A stretch of 64,000 bases of DNA from Myxococcales bacterium. Its GTDB lineage: Bacteria > Myxococcota > UBA727 > VGSZ01. The notes under the pieces were generated by a model. It saw nothing but the letters and a program-made list of their open reading frames with translations. It did not search any database and had not been told where the DNA came from. Both the position numbers and the translations under genes were made by a program. This document shows positions 43,385-52,161 of this stretch, one piece after another (the first letter of the stretch is position 1; each line of letters begins with the position of its first letter). The stretch is from contig JAHFED010000025.1 of the NCBI GenBank assembly GCA_023248635.1, positions 1 through 64,000 of the forward strand, in the 5' to 3' direction.

Positions 43385-44226
43385 GGCGAGCTCCAGGGAA
43401 AGGACAAGAATTGGCCAGGTGCGGGTGCGGTGAACCACGAGGGCAGCCGGGAGACGTCGACGGGCTTGACGTCGACGATCAGGCTCCACACCGCCGAGGT
43501 CAGCTCGAACTCGTGGTGGGTGAGCATGCAGCCCTTGCCCTCCTGGTCGACGCCGAAGGCCGTGGCCATGGCGAGGGCTTCGTCGACGTTCATGACCCTG
43601 CGCGTGCCCATCAGGGCCCCCGCGTCGGCCGGCAAAATGGCGAAGTCACAGCCGCCTTGATCGACAGCAGTGGCCAGGGCGGTGATCTCGGGGGTCGGCA
43701 AGGTATCGCCGCCGAAGAAGATCCGGCGGTGGTCGTCGCCGAAACGATAGACCACCTCGTCGACGTCGTGTCGGGCGCGGACGACGTCGACGCTCAACCC
43801 GCCGACGTCGTTCAGCCGGTCGCCCGCTTTCACCGCGCGCACATCCTGAAAGCCGAGCGCCCGCGTGCGGGCCTCGAGCCAGGTGGGGACGACGACGACG
43901 GCCCTCTTGTCGACCAGGGCCAGGGCTTCGACGTCGAAGTGGTCCTCGTGCTCGTGGGTCAAGAGCAATACGTCGACGTCGATGGGCAGCGCGGCTGGGG
44001 GGATGCGATGCTGGAGGATCTTGTCGGCGGGGTCCTTGAGCCAGGGATCGGTGAGCACGTGCACGCCGCCGAGCACGATCAAGTGAGTGGAATTGCCGAC
44101 ATGGAAGATGCCGTCACGGTCAAAGCGCTCGGGACGGGTCGAGTACTTCACGGCTTCATGAGCACAGCCGACCGACGCCGCCAGCCCCAATGCAGGCAGC
44201 CCCAGAACGACGTCACGTCTGCGCAC
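43381..44226 (-). CDS. UlaG-like metallo-beta-lactamase-fold lipoprotein
   Basis: 281 residues. MRRRDVVLGLPALGLAASVGC is a signal with a Tat-like start and lipobox. Metal ligands are visible as THEHEDHFD, a later HDVDEVVYRF and FGGDT, as in UlaG/N-acyl-phosphatidylethanolamine-hydrolase relatives. If exported, it acts in the periplasm on a phosphodiester or lactone. One base separates it from the previous stop and it overlaps the next start, so it is part of the radical SAM operon. Confidence 0.85.
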   Translation of the reverse strand: MRRRDVVLGLPALGLAASVGCAHEAVKYSTRPERFDRDGIFHVGNSTHLIVLGGVHVLTDPWLKDPADKILQHRIPPAALPIDVDVLLLTHEHEDHFDVEALALVDKRAVVVVPTWLEARTRALGFQDVRAVKAGDRLNDVGGLSVDVVRARHDVDEVVYRFGDDHRRIFFGGDTLPTPEITALATAVDQGGCDFAILPADAGALMGTRRVMNVDEALAMATAFGVDQEGKGCMLTHHEFELTSAVWSLIVDVKPVDVSRLPSWFTAPAPGQFLSFPWSSP

Positions 44227-44227
44227 C

Positions 44228-45085
44228 TCACGCCGCCTTATCGACGGCGGTCATCGCGCGCAGCTGACGCAGCGTCAGCTCTTGGGCGGGGGGACGCAGC
44301 CGAACGAGCTGATCCTTGAGCCCCTCCTTGGCCATGCTGCGCAGCGAGAAGCGCTCGCCCCGGGCCTGGGTGCGCAGGTGCACGTTTTGGGGTTGGCGCC
44401 AACGCGTGACCTTGTCCTGCACGCCGGACCAGAAGCGCTCGCGGGCCTCGAGCGAGAGCAGAGTCCCCCGACGAATCTCCTGCTGCGCCTTCGACGTCGA
44501 CGCGTTCAGCAGCAGCGCTTCTTCGAGCCAGCGGCCGTGATCGATGTCCTGCAGGGCGTGCAAGGTGAAATACACGATCGAGCTCTCGGAAAAGCCGGAT
44601 TTGCGCAAACCCTGGATGATGGGCGGGAACATCTTGGGGATGCTCCACTCGTGCCCCGGGCCGACGGCGCCGAGCCCCACGAGGAAGGGCTCTTCTTTGA
44701 CGATGCGCAGGTGCTCGAACACGAAGGCGGTGACATCCTTGTGCAGGGGCGTGTCGAGGTCGTCGAAACCCTGGAGCCCGGCGGCCACGAGGTACTCGCG
44801 GTAGAGGGTGCGGTGGTCCTTGCCATCACTGCCCTCGCCGTATTCGTCGACGAGCACCTTGGCCAACCAGCTCTTGGCCTCCGACGTCGGCGCCCGCAGC
44901 AGCAGCTCTTCGAGGTAGCGGGTAAAGGTACCCACGAGCGGATAGTGCTGCGTCGACGCCACCAAATAGTCCTCGCGGGTGAACGGCACCCAGGCGAGGC
45001 GACAGAGGAACATGTGGTTGGTGCCTGGGTGTGACTCCACCTCGTCACGCAGATCCCGCAGAAAGGTCGCAGCACTCTTGGTCAT
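44228..45085 (-). CDS. Heme-oxygenase-fold diiron candidate
   Basis: 285 residues, all helical. The sequence HYPLVGTFTRYLEELLLR, LVDEYGEGSDGKDHRTL, GHEWSIPKMF and LHALQDIDHGRWLEE gives the Glu/His set expected of the iron-containing redox group (PqqC/TENA-like fold, HDO type). Some relatives oxidise or cleave C-C or C-N bonds in natural-product pathways. Gap of 2 bases after the upstream radical SAM gene and 1 base before the lactamase-fold gene. Confidence 0.75.
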   Translation of the reverse strand: MTKSAATFLRDLRDEVESHPGTNHMFLCRLAWVPFTREDYLVASTQHYPLVGTFTRYLEELLLRAPTSEAKSWLAKVLVDEYGEGSDGKDHRTLYREYLVAAGLQGFDDLDTPLHKDVTAFVFEHLRIVKEEPFLVGLGAVGPGHEWSIPKMFPPIIQGLRKSGFSESSIVYFTLHALQDIDHGRWLEEALLLNASTSKAQQEIRRGTLLSLEARERFWSGVQDKVTRWRQPQNVHLRTQARGERFSLRSMAKEGLKDQLVRLRPPAQELTLRQLRAMTAVDKAA

Positions 45086-45087
45086 GA

Positions 45088-46641
45088 TTATTCCGCCGCC
45101 TGATCGCTGATGATGCGCAAGCCCTTCGACGACGACGGCAGCGGCGCCGTCTTGATCGGGGCCTTGTCGGTGGCTTTCTCGCGGGCGTTCAAGACCGTGA
45201 GATCGGCCGGGATGATGCCGATTTCATCGCGCAGATGAGACTCCGGCGACGTCGCTACCGGCCGGTAGCGCACCAACATCTGCGTCAGGTGGATAAGCCC
45301 GCGCCAGGTGATTTTCATGAAGTCAGGCCGCTTCTTGACGAAATCGAGGAAGGGCGCATTTCTCCACTCGCGCTTGGCCCAGCCCTCGGTGAAGCGCGTG
45401 TAGAACTCCTCGCGGCTCAACGTCGTTGGCGTCACGGCATGGAGCAGGTCGAAGAAGCGCACGTCCTCGGTCAAGAGATTGCCCTGGGCGAGCTTGCGCA
45501 ACTGTGTCCCCGGCAGCGGCGTGTGGATGGTGATGATCGGGAGCGTGATCCTCATCTCGTCGATGGACTGGTAGAGAAAGTCGAAATCGGCGTGGGTGAA
45601 GTCGGGCCGCACCATGAAGATGCCGAAGATGGCGATGCCCAGATCGTTGAGCATCTTGGCCGCGATCTTGTTGGCGTCGGCGACGCTGGACTTCTTGAGG
45701 GCCGCGAGGCCCTGCTCGTCGTTGGTCTCGTAGCCAGAGATGAGCAGGGTGAGGCCGGCCTTGCGCAACCGGGCCATCAGCTCGGGGTGCTTGACGACGA
45801 AGTCGGCGCGTCCCTGGGCGCCGTACAATTTCCGGATGCCGCGACGCTCGATCTCGTCGCACAGCTCCTCCAGCCGCTTCTGCGAGGTCAAGAAGTTGTC
45901 GTCGAGGAACATGACGAAGCTCTCGTCCATCGCCTCGAGCGCATCGCAGATGCGGGCGGCTGACAGGAAGCGCACCTTCTTTTCGTAGAATTCCCAGATG
46001 CCGCAGAAGTTGCAGTCGTAGGCGCAGCCTCTGGACGTCGACAACGAGCCCATGGGCATGGCGCTCATGAAGAAATAGCTGCCCGAGTACTTCTTCAGCA
46101 GGGATCGATCGGGGAGCGGGAAGGAATCCATGCTGCGGCTCTGCGCCCGCTTCGTCGTCGTCACCCACTCGGCGCCGTCGAAGAAGCACAGACCGTCGAT
46201 CCGCTGCAGTTTGCGCCGTGCGCCCCCCTGGTCGAGGTGAGCGACCAGCTCCTTAAAGGTGTCTTCGCCTTCGCCGATGGCGATGGCATCGATGATCGAC
46301 ACCTGGTGGAAGTCGTAGGGCGCCAGGCTCGGATGGTGACCACCAGCGATGCAGAAGACCTTGTCAGCTCCCAAGGTGTTCTTGGCGCACTGCAGGATCG
46401 CCATCGCCTGGTAGGAGTCGGTGGTCATGCAGGAGACGGCGACGATGTCGGGTCTAAATGCCAGCAGCTCGCGGTTCAGGGCGCTGTCCGGCTCGAGCCG
46501 CAAGTCGAGAATGCGGCATTCGTGATCGGGCACCATGGCCGCCAGCGAGGTGAAGGCGGCAGGCTCGCTCAACCAGATGGCGTTTTCGAGACCGAGGCGA
46601 CCGGGCTCGAAGGGGGCAGGCTGCACGAAGAGAATGCGCAT
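45088..46641 (-). CDS. Cobalamin-binding-type radical SAM protein
   Basis: 517 residues from ATG 46641. N-terminal B12-binding-like domain (about 1-140; FRPDIVAVSCMTTDSYQAM, KVFCIAGGHHPSL), radical SAM cysteines C206, C210 and C213 (SRGCAYDCNFCGIW), glycine motif VMFLDDNFL, then a C-terminal helical part. Probably a methyltransferase or cyclase of class B. First gene of the operon; its ribosome site AGGAAG belongs to the palindromic repeat that lies directly upstream (46642-46748). Confidence 0.85.
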   Translation of the reverse strand: MRILFVQPAPFEPGRLGLENAIWLSEPAAFTSLAAMVPDHECRILDLRLEPDSALNRELLAFRPDIVAVSCMTTDSYQAMAILQCAKNTLGADKVFCIAGGHHPSLAPYDFHQVSIIDAIAIGEGEDTFKELVAHLDQGGARRKLQRIDGLCFFDGAEWVTTTKRAQSRSMDSFPLPDRSLLKKYSGSYFFMSAMPMGSLSTSRGCAYDCNFCGIWEFYEKKVRFLSAARICDALEAMDESFVMFLDDNFLTSQKRLEELCDEIERRGIRKLYGAQGRADFVVKHPELMARLRKAGLTLLISGYETNDEQGLAALKKSSVADANKIAAKMLNDLGIAIFGIFMVRPDFTHADFDFLYQSIDEMRITLPIITIHTPLPGTQLRKLAQGNLLTEDVRFFDLLHAVTPTTLSREEFYTRFTEGWAKREWRNAPFLDFVKKRPDFMKITWRGLIHLTQMLVRYRPVATSPESHLRDEIGIIPADLTVLNAREKATDKAPIKTAPLPSSSKGLRIISDQAAE

Positions 46642-46748
46642 CAAAGTTCTTCCTGCCCGGCGCCGTTGGCATGGCGCGAGTGCTACTGCTTTGCGCCGTT
46701 GGCACGGCTCAAAGTGCTTCCTGCTTTGCGCCGTTGACGGCTCAAAGA
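46642..46748 (-). repeat. Three palindromic repeat units upstream of radical SAM operon
   Basis: Three GCCGT-TGGC-ACGGC-type units (46662-46675 GCCGTTGGCATGGC, 46695-46710, and a shortened GCCGTTGACGGC at 46730-46741), each with the CAAAGCAGGAAG-ACTTTG flank on the minus strand. The last flank supplies the AGGAAG before the start codon at 46641. 46749-46892 shows nothing further. Confidence 0.85.
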
Positions 46749-46892
46749 CTCGAAGCGGGATAGACCGGGCAAATACCCCGCTCTGCGACGAAGACAACAC
46801 AGTCGATGTACGAGCGGGTCGGCGAGGGGTTCGACCGATCGTGAAGATAAGCTCGCCTCCCGGCCCGTTCACCAGGCGGGCTACCCTGGCCC

Positions 46893-47642
46893 ATGCTGCT
46901 CGCGCTGGCGTTCTTGGTTGGGGCTGAGCCCCCCGCTCTCGTGCAGTCACAGGGCGGAGGCGTGATCACCAACCCCGTCGGGCTCTTTCTCCGCCACGAT
47001 CTGGCCGTCGATACCGGCCTGCTCCCCAGCCTGCTCGGAGCGGGACCCTGGGGGGACATCCGTGTCGGGGCTTTTACGCAATATCTCGTCGTATCAACGG
47101 AATTCGGCGCTCGGCTCTCGTGGCTCACCCATCCCGAGCTCCTCATCCTATCGCTCGAGGCGGCCTCCGACCGCGGGCTCTTTCGCGAGAAGGGCGACCT
47201 GGTGCGGACCAGCCACGGGCGCACGCGCCTCACGGCCCAAGCTCTGGTCAACGTCAAGCTGGAGCGCTGGTGGCTCTACAGCCGGTCGACGGCGTCGGTG
47301 AGGCTGCGCGACTTCGTCGAACAGGACGACCTGCAAAACGTCGTCGTGAAAGACGAGCTCACCCTCGAACAGGCCACGGCATTGTTCACCCGGCTGACCC
47401 CGCTCAAATCGCTGGGGCGAGCACCGGCACAGCTGTGGTGGTACGGCGAGTACACCCTCGGCACCCTCGTCGACCTGAACGCCGGACCCGTCGACGCCCG
47501 ACCCCACCGGCTGTCGACGGGGCTCCTGAGCGAGCACTTCCCGGCGCGCAACATTGTCCTGAACCTAGATGTGTTCTGGAGCTTCGCCAACAACCCCCAT
47601 CCCGGGCCGGGCGTCGTCGTCTTGTATGGCTTCAGCTTCTGA
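46893..47642 (+). CDS. Probable outer-membrane beta-barrel protein
   Basis: 249 residues. Short N-terminal signal (MLLALAFLVGAEPPA), then alternating amphipathic strands with many aromatic residues (RWWLYSRSTASVRL, LWWYGEYTLGTLVDLNAG, IVLNLDVFWSF) and a C-terminal aromatic Phe (VVVLYGFSF), the usual barrel ending. The protein is divergent from the radical SAM operon. Substrate unknown. Confidence 0.72.
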   Translation: MLLALAFLVGAEPPALVQSQGGGVITNPVGLFLRHDLAVDTGLLPSLLGAGPWGDIRVGAFTQYLVVSTEFGARLSWLTHPELLILSLEAASDRGLFREKGDLVRTSHGRTRLTAQALVNVKLERWWLYSRSTASVRLRDFVEQDDLQNVVVKDELTLEQATALFTRLTPLKSLGRAPAQLWWYGEYTLGTLVDLNAGPVDARPHRLSTGLLSEHFPARNIVLNLDVFWSFANNPHPGPGVVVLYGFSF

Positions 47643-47657
47643 CGTCGCTGGGTGCGG

Positions 47658-47837
47658 TTATTTCGTCGCGGGTTGGCTCGACGGAGCTGCCTCTGGTGGC
47701 GCCGCGGGTTGGCTGCTGGCGCCGTCGGCTGGCGCCGTCACGTTGCCCGCAGGAGCGCTGGGCGTCGTCGTCGTCGCGGTGCTGGACTGGCAGGCCCCGA
47801 GGGCGAGCAAGAGCGCGGTGGCAAGAAAGATCTTCAT
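47658..47837 (-). CDS. Very small Ser/Thr/Pro-rich lipoprotein
   Basis: 59 residues from ATG 47837, with GGAGG upstream. Signal with lipobox ALGAC; the remaining ~40 residues are Ser, Thr, Ala and Pro only, a disordered spacer. It is 15 bases from the stop of the convergent barrel gene. Confidence 0.7.
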   Translation of the reverse strand: MKIFLATALLLALGACQSSTATTTTPSAPAGNVTAPADGASSQPAAPPEAAPSSQPATK

Positions 47838-47937
47838 GGCAACCTCCGCGCCCATGCTGCGCGAAAGTAGCGACGGCGCGCAACATCGCGGCCCTTTGCG
47901 CGCCGACTCCTCGATCCCGCAGCCTCCGATGAGGCCG

Positions 47938-48660
47938 CTACTTCTTGCCGTTGTTGCGCCAATCGTAGGGGCGGTAGCCCAGCTTGTACGCAGGATCCGT
48001 GACCTTCGCGGCGACGTCGGCGCCGACGTATTTGGCGACGAAGGCGCGCACTTTGGCCTCGTCGCCCCAGTCCTTTTGGTACCACTCGAACAGCTGAACG
48101 ACGCGGACTTCTTTCTTGGCGTCGTCGACCGCGACCTCGTCCTTGCGGGTGAGGGCCTCTTTGGTGAGCCGCTCCAGATCTCGATCCCAGCTCTTGCCGG
48201 AGAAGGCCGTGGCTGCGAGGGGCGGACAATCGTAGCTCGCGCAGTTCACCGCGAAATGCACGCGGGGATCGCCGCTGCTCCGGATCTTCTTTTCCTCGAG
48301 CTGGTTCAACGTCAGCGACTCGCCGGCGACCTGGTACTTTTTGGCGTCGAAGAAACCTTTGACGTCGAGGACGCTCTTGGGGCGGCTGTTGTCCAGCACA
48401 GCCAGGAGAACGTTGGCGTTGTAAGCGTTGGTGTAGAACGCCAGCTGGTCGGTCTTGCTCCCGAGGTCCGCAGGCTTCGCCGCCGCCACAGCCGCCACGT
48501 AGGCCTTGAGGATCTCGGCGTCGGCCGCGACGACGTCGTAGTCGACGAAGCGGCCCTTGACGGCCTTCTTCAGGATTCCGTCGAGGGGCGTGTGGTCAAA
48601 GGCCCGCGCAGGAAGCGCAAGCGCGAAAACAAGAGCGAGGGCTGCTGCGGTGCGGGTCAT
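47938..48660 (-). CDS. DUF547 secreted protein
   Basis: 240 residues from ATG 48660, with signal peptide MTRTAAALALVFALALPARA. DUF547 core: DQLAFYTNAYNANVLLAVLD, DPRVHFAVNCASYDCPPL and the closing YRPYDWRNN. The conserved Asn/His/Cys set is suggestive of a hydrolase or ligand-binding site, but function is not established. A second DUF547 protein lies at 51331-52113 in the divergent arsenosugar operon; the two share a 137-base promoter gap region at this end. Confidence 0.88.
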   Translation of the reverse strand: MTRTAAALALVFALALPARAFDHTPLDGILKKAVKGRFVDYDVVAADAEILKAYVAAVAAAKPADLGSKTDQLAFYTNAYNANVLLAVLDNSRPKSVLDVKGFFDAKKYQVAGESLTLNQLEEKKIRSSGDPRVHFAVNCASYDCPPLAATAFSGKSWDRDLERLTKEALTRKDEVAVDDAKKEVRVVQLFEWYQKDWGDEAKVRAFVAKYVGADVAAKVTDPAYKLGYRPYDWRNNGKK

Positions 48661-48797
48661 GGGCAGGTCTCCGGGTGGTCGGCGAAGGCTAGCATGGAAG
48701 CGCGGGACCTCTGGGCCGAGGAGCCGTCTCCGTCGTACCTGCAAAGCCCATGCGTCCTCGCTGCGAAGGTGCTAGGCGGGTGGACAAGGAGCGAAGC

Positions 48798-50210
48798 ATG
48801 ATCACCGATCGCCTCAGCAATCGCCTCGACCAGGCCCGCCGCGTGTGGAAAGGGATGAAGTCGATCCGCGAGGGGCTCGACGCTGAACGAGCCGAGGCGC
48901 GAACGCGCATCTGGAACGAGCTCCCCACCATCGCCAAAGATCAGAAGCACCAATGGCTGGGGGTTATTTCCACGGGCTGCGCCGCGACCCACAACGTGCT
49001 CGAGCGCTGCGACTTCTACTGCACCGCTTGCTACCTCTCCGACGAAGCCAATCACACGCCGCCCCTCCCCTTCGAGGAGGTCAAGAAGCAGCTCGACGAA
49101 ATCCGCGCCCGCCTCGGACCGTCGGCCAACACGCAGATCACCGCCGGCGAAGTCACCCTGCTGCCGCGGGAAGAGCTCATTCGCATCGTTCGCTACGCCG
49201 TCGACATCGGCCTCGATCCGATGGTGATGACGCACGGCCAGCATTTCCTGAACGACCCGACCTACCTGCACGAGCTCATGAGACAGGGTGGGCTGCAGAA
49301 GATCTCCGTCCACATCGACACCACGCAGCGCGGCCGCAAATTCCTGCAGAAGGGCATGCGCGAACAAGACCTGAACCCACTGCGCGACCAGTTCGCGAAC
49401 ATGATTCGCGAGGCGCGGCGCATCACCGGGCTGACCCTGCACGCGGCCCACAGCCTGACAATCACCGAACAGAACTACGACGACGTCCCCGACGTCATGG
49501 CGTGGGCCGAGCGCAACAACGACGCCTTCCGCATGTTCTCGTTTCAGCCGACGGCCGACGTCGGCCGCACCAAGGCGAAGGAGCAGATCAACCAGCAAGA
49601 CGAGATCTGGCGAAACATCTGCGCCCACATGAAGCAGCCGTCCAACCGGCACACCTTCAGCTTCGGGCACCCCGACTGCAACACGATGTCGCTCTTGTGG
49701 GTGGTGCGCTTCGGCGGCGAGCACCGGCTGATGGAGATCAAGCGCGAGGGCGAGCGGGTCGACGAGTGGTTCTTCGACGAAGTCATGAACAGCGCGTTCA
49801 ACGGCTTCTACGTCGACGGCGTCGATGACGCCGCCCTGCTCGGCAAGTGGCTCGGCATGTTCCTCAAGTCGCCGAAGTACATCTGGCAGTGGCCGGCCTA
49901 CTCCGCCTATCGCTCGTGGTTCGATCGCGACTGGGTGCCACGCTTCGTGAAAACCGTGCTCACCGGAGGGGAGTGGAGCGTGACCCCCCTCGTCCTCATC
50001 GTGCACAATTTCATGAGTCGGGAGGAGATCCAGACCGAGAAGGGCCAAGAGCGGCTCGCCGCCTGCTCGTTTCGTCTCCCGGTCGAGATCGACGGTGAGA
50101 CCCGCATGGTCTCCATGTGCGAGATGAACGGGACCGAGCTGCGCAAGAAAAAGAACCTCGAAGTACAGGAGCTCTTGAGCATCGGCCGGCGCGATCGGGC
50201 CGCCGAATAG
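48798..50210 (+). CDS. Radical SAM protein of unrecognised subfamily
   Basis: 470 residues from ATG 48798 (AAGGAG upstream). Radical SAM cysteines C71, C75 and C78 (CDFYCTACYLS) are preceded by an extra C61, and QITAGEVTLLPREEL supplies the SAM-binding glycine region. The C-terminal ~150 residues contain aromatic-rich helices (FLKSPKYIWQWPAYSAYRSW) and a further Cys (VSMCEMNG). No specific subfamily is recognised. It is the first gene of a six-gene plus-strand operon that ends in arsS, suggesting a companion modification step in the same pathway. Confidence 0.82.
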   Translation: MITDRLSNRLDQARRVWKGMKSIREGLDAERAEARTRIWNELPTIAKDQKHQWLGVISTGCAATHNVLERCDFYCTACYLSDEANHTPPLPFEEVKKQLDEIRARLGPSANTQITAGEVTLLPREELIRIVRYAVDIGLDPMVMTHGQHFLNDPTYLHELMRQGGLQKISVHIDTTQRGRKFLQKGMREQDLNPLRDQFANMIREARRITGLTLHAAHSLTITEQNYDDVPDVMAWAERNNDAFRMFSFQPTADVGRTKAKEQINQQDEIWRNICAHMKQPSNRHTFSFGHPDCNTMSLLWVVRFGGEHRLMEIKREGERVDEWFFDEVMNSAFNGFYVDGVDDAALLGKWLGMFLKSPKYIWQWPAYSAYRSWFDRDWVPRFVKTVLTGGEWSVTPLVLIVHNFMSREEIQTEKGQERLAACSFRLPVEIDGETRMVSMCEMNGTELRKKKNLEVQELLSIGRRDRAAE

Positions 50211-50215
50211 CTGCC

Positions 50216-50881
50216 ATGCGCGCATCGGCGCTGTGCCAATGGCGCAAACATCGGCTCTGCCAGGCGCTGCTTCGTCTCGTCGCCGTGGGGATCCTGTGTG
50301 CGGGGCCGCTGCGTGCTCAAGCAGACTGGCGCCTGCTCGGCACCTTCGACGAAGCCACTGTGGCGACCCAAACCACGACGACGGGGCCCCTGCGCGTCCG
50401 GGCGACGCGTACCCTGCCCATCGACTGCGCCGCCGTCGTCGCCGCTCTGCAAGACGTTCCCTCGTTTTCCCGCTGGGTGGAGTTCACGGGGTGGGACGTC
50501 GTCGTCGACGAGCGGGCCGGTGGTGGCGCCCTCACCATGCACGGCCAGCACGGGATGCCCTTTCCGTTTTCCCCCCGGGACTACGTCGTCGATTATGTGG
50601 CAGCGCGCTCCAGCACCCAGTTCACGCTGACGGCGCGGAGTTCGGATCGCGGCCCGAAGGCGGCGAACGGAACCGTGCGCCTGCGCGTACATTCGACATG
50701 GGCCGTCACCTTCGCCGCCGAGCTGGCCGGGCTGCCGAGGTGCCCCGTGAGCTACGAATACGACGGCGACCTCGGGGGCAACTTTCCGGCCTTCCTCCTG
50801 GAGGGCGCCTTCAAAGAGGAGGGACCAAAGCTGCTCGCGTCCTTGTTGACCGAGGCGCGCCGGCGGGAGGCCAAGCCATGA
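50216..50881 (+). CDS. START/SRPBCC-like secreted protein
   Basis: 221 residues from ATG 50216, 5 bases after the preceding stop. Signal peptide ends near ADW; the mature part (RVRATRTLPIDCAAVVAALQDVPSFSRWVEF, then PRDYVVDYVAAR) has the beta-grasp pattern of START/polyketide-cyclase-like lipid-binding cups. Exported START-like proteins often bind hydrophobic ligands. ATGA overlap couples it to the MauE-like gene. Lipid transfer in arsenolipid assembly is an inference. Confidence 0.72.
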   Translation: MRASALCQWRKHRLCQALLRLVAVGILCAGPLRAQADWRLLGTFDEATVATQTTTTGPLRVRATRTLPIDCAAVVAALQDVPSFSRWVEFTGWDVVVDERAGGGALTMHGQHGMPFPFSPRDYVVDYVAARSSTQFTLTARSSDRGPKAANGTVRLRVHSTWAVTFAAELAGLPRCPVSYEYDGDLGGNFPAFLLEGAFKEEGPKLLASLLTEARRREAKP

Positions 50882-51306
50882 GCAAGCTGCGTCTGGTTGT
50901 GTTTCAGCTCTTGCGAGTCTTCGTCGGCGCCGTGCTCGTGAGCACCGGCCTCGGCAAGGGCCTCGACGTCGGCGGCTTCGTCGACGTCATCGGCACCTAC
51001 CGCTTGATGCCGGCGCTCTTGCACTGGCCGACGGCGATCGGGATGACCACGTTCGAAATCGTGCTGGGCCTCTGGCTGCTCTCGGGCCGCCGCCCGGCTC
51101 GCGCCGGGCTGGTCTCGGCCCTCCTGCACGCCTCATTTACCGCCTGGGCGATCATCGCCCTGCTGCGGGGCCTCGACATTCCCAATTGCGGCTGCTTCGG
51201 AGTATTTCTCGCGCGCCCCCTCACCTGGGCGACGCCCATCGAAGATGCCGTCATGATCGCCTTCTCGCTGGCCGTCTTCGCCCTCGCTCCTGCCGTGAAA
51301 AAATAA
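50878..51306 (+). CDS. MauE/DoxX-like membrane protein
   Basis: 142 residues, four membrane spans. GLGKGLDVGGFVDVIGTYRLMPALLHW in the first half and NCGCFGVF (paired Cys) before the last span are the MauE signature. MauE-type proteins are linked to electron transfer or disulfide chemistry in the periplasm. Couples to the START-like gene by ATGA, and to the DUF547 gene after 24 bases. Confidence 0.82.
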   Translation: MSKLRLVVFQLLRVFVGAVLVSTGLGKGLDVGGFVDVIGTYRLMPALLHWPTAIGMTTFEIVLGLWLLSGRRPARAGLVSALLHASFTAWAIIALLRGLDIPNCGCFGVFLARPLTWATPIEDAVMIAFSLAVFALAPAVKK

Positions 51307-51330
51307 CGCCCCAGATCTGGAGTCCCTCAC

Positions 51331-52113
51331 ATGCAGACGTCGGCCGTCCTTCCCTTTCTTCTTTTGTCGGCCATCGCCGCATCGTGTGCGACGACGCAGG
51401 TGGCCCAGAGCGACGTCAGCGACGCCGACGTCAAGGCCCTCACCGCTTTCGATTACCCGGACTGGACATCAATCACGACGACGCTCGTCAACGACCAGGG
51501 CAAGGTCGACTACGCCAAGCTGAAGGCGGGCCGGGGACAGCTCGATCACTTCGTCGCCACGCTCGCCCTCGTCGGCCCCAAGACCCGCCCGGACCTCTTT
51601 GCCACCAAGGAGTCGCAGCTCGCCTATTACATCAATGCCTACAACGCGCTGACGATGTTCAACGTCATCAACCGCTACCCGGCCATCAAGAGCGTGACCG
51701 AGGACCAGCTCAGCTTCTTCGTGACGACAAAGTTCAAGCTCGACGGCGGCGAGACCAGCCTCTACGACCTCGAGAACAAGATCGTGCGGCCGACGTTCAA
51801 AGACCCGCGGGTGCACTTCGCGCTGAACTGCGCATCGGGCGGCTGCCCGCGGCTCCCCAACGAGCCCTTCCTTGCCGGAACCGTTCAAGCCCAGCTCGAT
51901 CGCGAACGGAACGAATTCCTCCACGAGACGCGCAACGTCGCCGTCGAAGGCGGCAAGGTCGTGCTCTCCAACATCTTCGATTGGTACAAGGCAGACTTCG
52001 GCGACGATCCCATCGCCTGGATCCACGCCCAGGCCCCGGATCTCAGCTTGCCCGAGACGAAGTCCTATGAGATTCGACCCTACGACTGGGCCCTCAACGA
52101 CCAGAACCGCTGA
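51331..52113 (+). CDS. DUF547 lipoprotein
   Basis: 260 residues. Signal with lipobox IAASC. DUF547 core SQLAYYINAYNALTMFNVINRYP, DPRVHFALNCASGGCPRL and the ending IRPYDWALND align with the protein at 47938-48660. Function is unknown. Its place between the MauE-like gene and the peroxidase-like gene ties it to the arsenosugar operon. Confidence 0.88.
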   Translation: MQTSAVLPFLLLSAIAASCATTQVAQSDVSDADVKALTAFDYPDWTSITTTLVNDQGKVDYAKLKAGRGQLDHFVATLALVGPKTRPDLFATKESQLAYYINAYNALTMFNVINRYPAIKSVTEDQLSFFVTTKFKLDGGETSLYDLENKIVRPTFKDPRVHFALNCASGGCPRLPNEPFLAGTVQAQLDRERNEFLHETRNVAVEGGKVVLSNIFDWYKADFGDDPIAWIHAQAPDLSLPETKSYEIRPYDWALNDQNR

Positions 52114-52161
52114 GCGGTGCTGGCGCCGAGGAAGGGGCGTCGACGTCGGCAGGAGCAGCTT

